64,000 nt of DNA from Mucidula mucida (Eukaryota; Basidiomycota; Agaricomycetes; Agaricales; Physalacriaceae): NCBI GenBank assembly GCA_015501055.1, contig JADNYV010000042.1, forward strand, positions 1-64,000, in the 5' to 3' direction. The notes below the pieces were generated by a model. That model was given only the letters and a program-made list of their open reading frames with translations. It searched no databases and was not told the DNA's origin. This document shows, piece after piece, positions 60,624-64,000 of the stretch (position 1 is its first letter; the number at the start of each line of letters is the position of its first letter). The position numbers and the translations under genes were made by a program.

Positions 60624-62169
60624 CTAAGCCTGTCGCTTTGCAATCTTCTCATTGAGCTTCGCCTGAAAACGTCACTATCAGCCTGGCAAGATCATGGAAA
60701 GCCTCAACGCACGATAACAGCATCCATATAAACGTTCGTTATAACCCAATGTTCCCGCTTCATCTCAGCCCCATGGAGAGCCAAAGCCAAGTCCTTGGTC
60801 ATGATACCGTCCTTGTCGATTACCTCCACACAAGCAGCCTCCACATCAATGCACCATTGTCGAAGAGCATCATTCCCATCAAGCTTCGCACGGTGAATCA
60901 AACCCCTTGTCCAAGCAAAGATTGAAGCAACCGGGTTAGTTGAAGTCTCTTTACCCTTCTGGTGCTCGCGATAGTGCCGGGTTACAGTACCTACATGCGT
61001 TGCAGTTAAATGGGCCTCGCAGCCGAGAAAAGCTTACCATGGGCAGCTTCACTCTCAATGACATCTCCGTCAGGCGTGATAAGCTCGCTGGTCATCATAC
61101 CTAGACTGCCGAAGCCTTGCGCCAGGATGTCGCTCTGAACATCTCCATCGTAGTTCTTGGTAGCCCAAACGAATCCGCCAGAAGACTTGATAGACTGCGC
61201 GACCATATCGTCGATAAGTCGATGTTCGTAGTAGATCCCAGCGCTCTTGAACAGTTCCTCATAGTCCGACTCGTAGATCTCCTGGAAGATATCCTTGAAA
61301 CGTCCGTCGTACTTCTTCAAAATAGTGTTCTTGGTCGACATGAATAAAGGCATCTTCTTTGCTAATGCCATCTTGAACGAAGAATGCGCGAAACCAGAGA
61401 TCGACTATAGACCGCGTCAGAAACGACACAACTTGCAGCAATGATACACCCACATCGTCCGTGTTGTACATGCTCATCGCGACGCCCCTGCCCGTAAAGT
61501 CGTAAACATTGAGCGTCGTCGCCGCTGACCCGTCCGTGGGCGTGTATACAAGCTGCAGTTTACCCGGTCCAGGCGCGACAAAGTCCGTAGCGCGATACTG
61601 GTCACCAAAAGCGTGTCGCCCGATAACGATGGGCTTCACCCAGCCAGGAATAGGCTTCGGGATTTTCTCGAGGATTATAGGTTCACGGAACACGGTTCCG
61701 CCGAGGATATTCCTGATCTAAAGTCGACAGCCATCAGGTTACTTGTGCTGGAAGCAAGGCGAGAGAGTGGACGAACAGTGCCGTTAGGGCTCTTCCACAT
61801 TTCCTTCAGGTTGAATTCTTTGACGCGCGCCTCGTCGGGTGTAATAGTCGCGCATTTGATTCCGACCTTGTATTGCTGGATGGCTTTCGCAGCCTCGACG
61901 GTCACTTGGTCATTCGTCTAGTAATTCCTAGTCAGCCAACGAGCAACTTCCGCATCAAAATGCGCGCACAGCGTCCCGGTGTTCCAATCCCAGATCGTAG
62001 TATTTGATGTCCAGTGAAAGATACGGCAGAATGAGCTAAGACGAGTTAGAACGATGCAGGGTAACAGAATTGCCTCACACACCTCTTCCTTTATTTTCTT
62101 CCAGATGATCCTCGTCATCTCGTCGCCGTCGAGCTCAACAACGGGGCCCTTGACTGCAATTTTGTTCAT
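60624..62169 (-). CDS. IDP1: NADP-dependent isocitrate dehydrogenase
   Basis: A multi-exon minus-strand gene converting isocitrate to 2-oxoglutarate with NADPH production. The start is [20 protein letters not shown] at 62169; no targeting peptide is in frame, so a cytosolic form is suggested. Exons 1-3 are 62169-62083, 62035-61970 and 61917-61772. Then follow [52 protein letters not shown], the NADP-family [36 protein letters not shown] and the end [12 protein letters not shown]. At the end of exon 3 the donor should be CG|GT but reads CG|TC (61771), as if one G were missing. With that base the exons join in frame. All other junctions fit. Confidence 0.9.
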
Positions 62170-62737
62170 GGTCGTATCTGTGCGCGGAAAAAGATTAGAG
62201 ACATAGGAGCTTGCTAAACTCGAAACTGACTCGTCGCCATAAGACGTCGTCCCAGCCGATGCGAATAGCTGCATGACAGCAGGCGAGCGCTGCGAGTCGG
62301 CCAAATCATGGCGGTAAGAGTCAGAGGGCGGAAATGAGGCCGAGTTTTACTAGAAGGTTGCCTGAAATTATACCCGACGACTGTTAGGGTATTTCGCAGA
62401 CGTTTTCACGACAAGCTTGTAGAGGTGAAAGCGACGAGGAACAAGTTTTGATAGTCACAACTGCTTTACGGGAATAGAGCATGCTAGACAAGGTCACCGG
62501 TTCACTTTGACATGCCCAGGCTTGTCTACGGAGGTGGTTCCATCACACGTTCCATCAAGGTGGTCGTACAACATCTAATTTACAACAGCTACTTGCGCAT
62601 ACATGAAGCACTATAGAGAAGCAGACACCCATCGTCAGCCTAAGCAAGCTTTCCGCCCATGTCGAGGGCCGACGCATGATCATAACGTCCGCATAACCAT
62701 CTCGGAATTTGATCCCGCGCACGATCACCGAAGATGC
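62170..62737. other. Intergenic upstream of IDP
   Basis: Contains the IDP promoter and possibly a 5' untranslated intron (GTCAGT..CGCACAG just before the start). No other feature is supported. Confidence 0.4.
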
Positions 62738-64000
62738 TTAAGAAGACGGCTGCTGCAGGACAAACCTCTCGCAAACATACATCTCTCCAGCTACGACCTG
62801 AAAAGGTTTCCACACCCATACCTGACACCCAACTGCAAACAGCGTAGGATTTCGTACAGGAGTCGTTAATGGATTAGGATGAGACGCGAACGACAACAGC
62901 AAAGTAACCAGCTTTGGTGGAGAGGATGATAACGGAAACCTATGACTATCAAACATCAGGTTGTGGCAAAGCGCGATGCCTGGTGTGGACGGGGAACTAG
63001 ACGGCGAAGGAATATGTGTTATCTCTGCAATTTGGAACCGTATTTCAGGTTTCATCTTCGATAGCGAGAGATTTCTAAGCTCAGATTCCCACAGAACAAG
63101 AGATGTCCGTGATTGAGAAAGGACTGTAGCAGCGGTTGAGCCGAAACCGTTTCTGGATGAGTATTAGTTGGACTCTAAAGGACTAGGCCGTAAAGAAACT
63201 GACCGTATATACTTGGATCCGCTTTTCTGAGGACTTTGCTCAAGACCTCTGGTCTGCTCGTGATCTTGGGTATGGTTCGCATATTGGTTGCGCAGAAATA
63301 CGCTCGCCACCTCTGAAGATCCAGCCTCTGTCGATAGGTCTGTCGCGAGAGCTACTCTAGTTGTGCTGATGGTGCGGAGACGCTTCGGTGGCGTATGCGG
63401 CGTGACGCGAGGCACCGGAACAGCTTTGAGCTTCGTAGGTGTGGCGGTCGGTGCAACAAGAACCGGAGGAGGTAGGCGTTTAAGCTTTGGAGTAGACGCC
63501 GATTTGAGTTTGACTGACGCTTTGGGGGCTCGTGTATCCGTGGACTGAGTTGAAAGGTCAAGTGGAAAGGGAGCGGGATGTCTAGGTTGAGCAGGTGTAG
63601 TTGGAAGAAAGATTGGCGGGCCGCGAGATTTGGGTTTAGACGATGATGGTGGTTTAGAAGGTGTAGATGGCTCGCCAAATTTGGCTGGGATTGGTGTAGC
63701 TGGGAAAATGGGAGGAGCCATAGGTTTAGGCTTGGATGACGAAGTTGGTTTTCCCGATGAAAAAACCGAGTCGGAGAACGCGGGTGGTCGGAAGTTTGAT
63801 GTGACCTTGGATGCCTTTGATTCATTCTGCCGTCCTCTAGAGACGGGCTTGCGGACCAAGTCATTGTCCAGAGATATATCGGGCGGCTTGTTGATTTTAG
63901 CTTTTGACGGCGGTTTAGATGGAGTCGCCATAGCAGGGCCATGTAGAAGCTCGTCCAGAACGGCGAAACCTGACGGTTTGACTGCCTTGGGAGTTGTGGA
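62738..64000 (-). CDS. Unrecognised protein, C-terminal part (gene runs off right edge)
   Basis: The frame is open to the window edge and reads TPKAVKPSGFAVLDELLHGP before an internal Met (63931). A long Pro/Ser/Lys-rich, probably disordered part follows. An intron at 63153-63203 (GTCAGT donor) joins SKYIRNGFGSTAATVLSQ to a folded-looking C-terminus: LVLWESELRNLSLSK, KPEIRFQIAEITHIP, CHNLMFDSHRFPL, VWVWKPFQVV, ERFVLQQPSS. The joined frame ends at 62738. I do not recognise the family. The mix of basic disordered region and small C-terminal domain would suit a nuclear protein, but that is only a guess. Confidence 0.6.

Noticed and set aside
1..64000. Biosynthetic gene cluster or defence system
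   Set aside because: The peroxygenase, transporter and Zn2Cys6 regulator are separated by unrelated housekeeping genes on both strands, and no backbone enzyme is present. No CRISPR-like repeat array was seen.

Overview
The window is nuclear DNA of a basidiomycete fungus, most likely a mushroom-forming agaricomycete. Genes have many short introns (about 45-60 nt, GT..AG) and the content is typical of that group: a short heme-thiolate peroxygenase, a DUF7770-like protein, an F-box-like protein, a Zn2Cys6 regulator with the usual basidiomycete linker, and chromodomain-bearing Ty3/Gypsy elements. No bacterial, organellar or CRISPR features were seen.

Positions 1075-20078 are a block of one Ty3/Gypsy chromovirus family: five LTRs and three element bodies (A, B, C). 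A is split into a minus-strand 3' half (1605-3984) and a plus-strand 5' half (4514-7606). B and C lie head to tail on the minus strand and share one LTR. The junctions fit insertion of B into A followed by inversion through recombination between opposed LTRs. The family shows a textbook -1 frameshift signal between gag and pol, and a primer-binding site complementary to the predicted 5' end of its own RNA (Tf1-type self-priming). None of the copies is intact, and the damage in B and C is mostly single-base deletion.

From 20.1 kb on, host genes follow: a DUF7770-like gene, an intron-containing tRNA-Gln, OST2/DAD1, a TPP-kinase-related Nudix hydrolase, a peroxygenase-family enzyme, an RNF216-like RBR ubiquitin ligase, MICOS subunit MIC12, a decayed old yellow enzyme, a monocarboxylate-type MFS transporter, a decayed MYND-finger gene, the DUG1/CNDP2 dipeptidase, a small possibly mitochondrial protein, a membrane-anchored GH16 enzyme, an F-box-like gene broken by an 11-bp tandem duplication, a Zn2Cys6 transcription factor, an SDS3-like subunit of the Sin3/Rpd3 deacetylase complex, NADP isocitrate dehydrogenase, and a gene running off the right edge. 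These are unrelated housekeeping and accessory genes, not a metabolic cluster. Intact genes (OST2, MIC12, DUG1, Nudix, RBR, MFS, GH16) splice into full-length frames.

Two kinds of breakage should be kept apart. The nonsense codons in the old yellow enzyme and the 11-bp duplication look like real mutations. The isolated single-base losses in B, C, the IDP splice donor and the SDS3 acidic tract could equally be residual long-read consensus errors.
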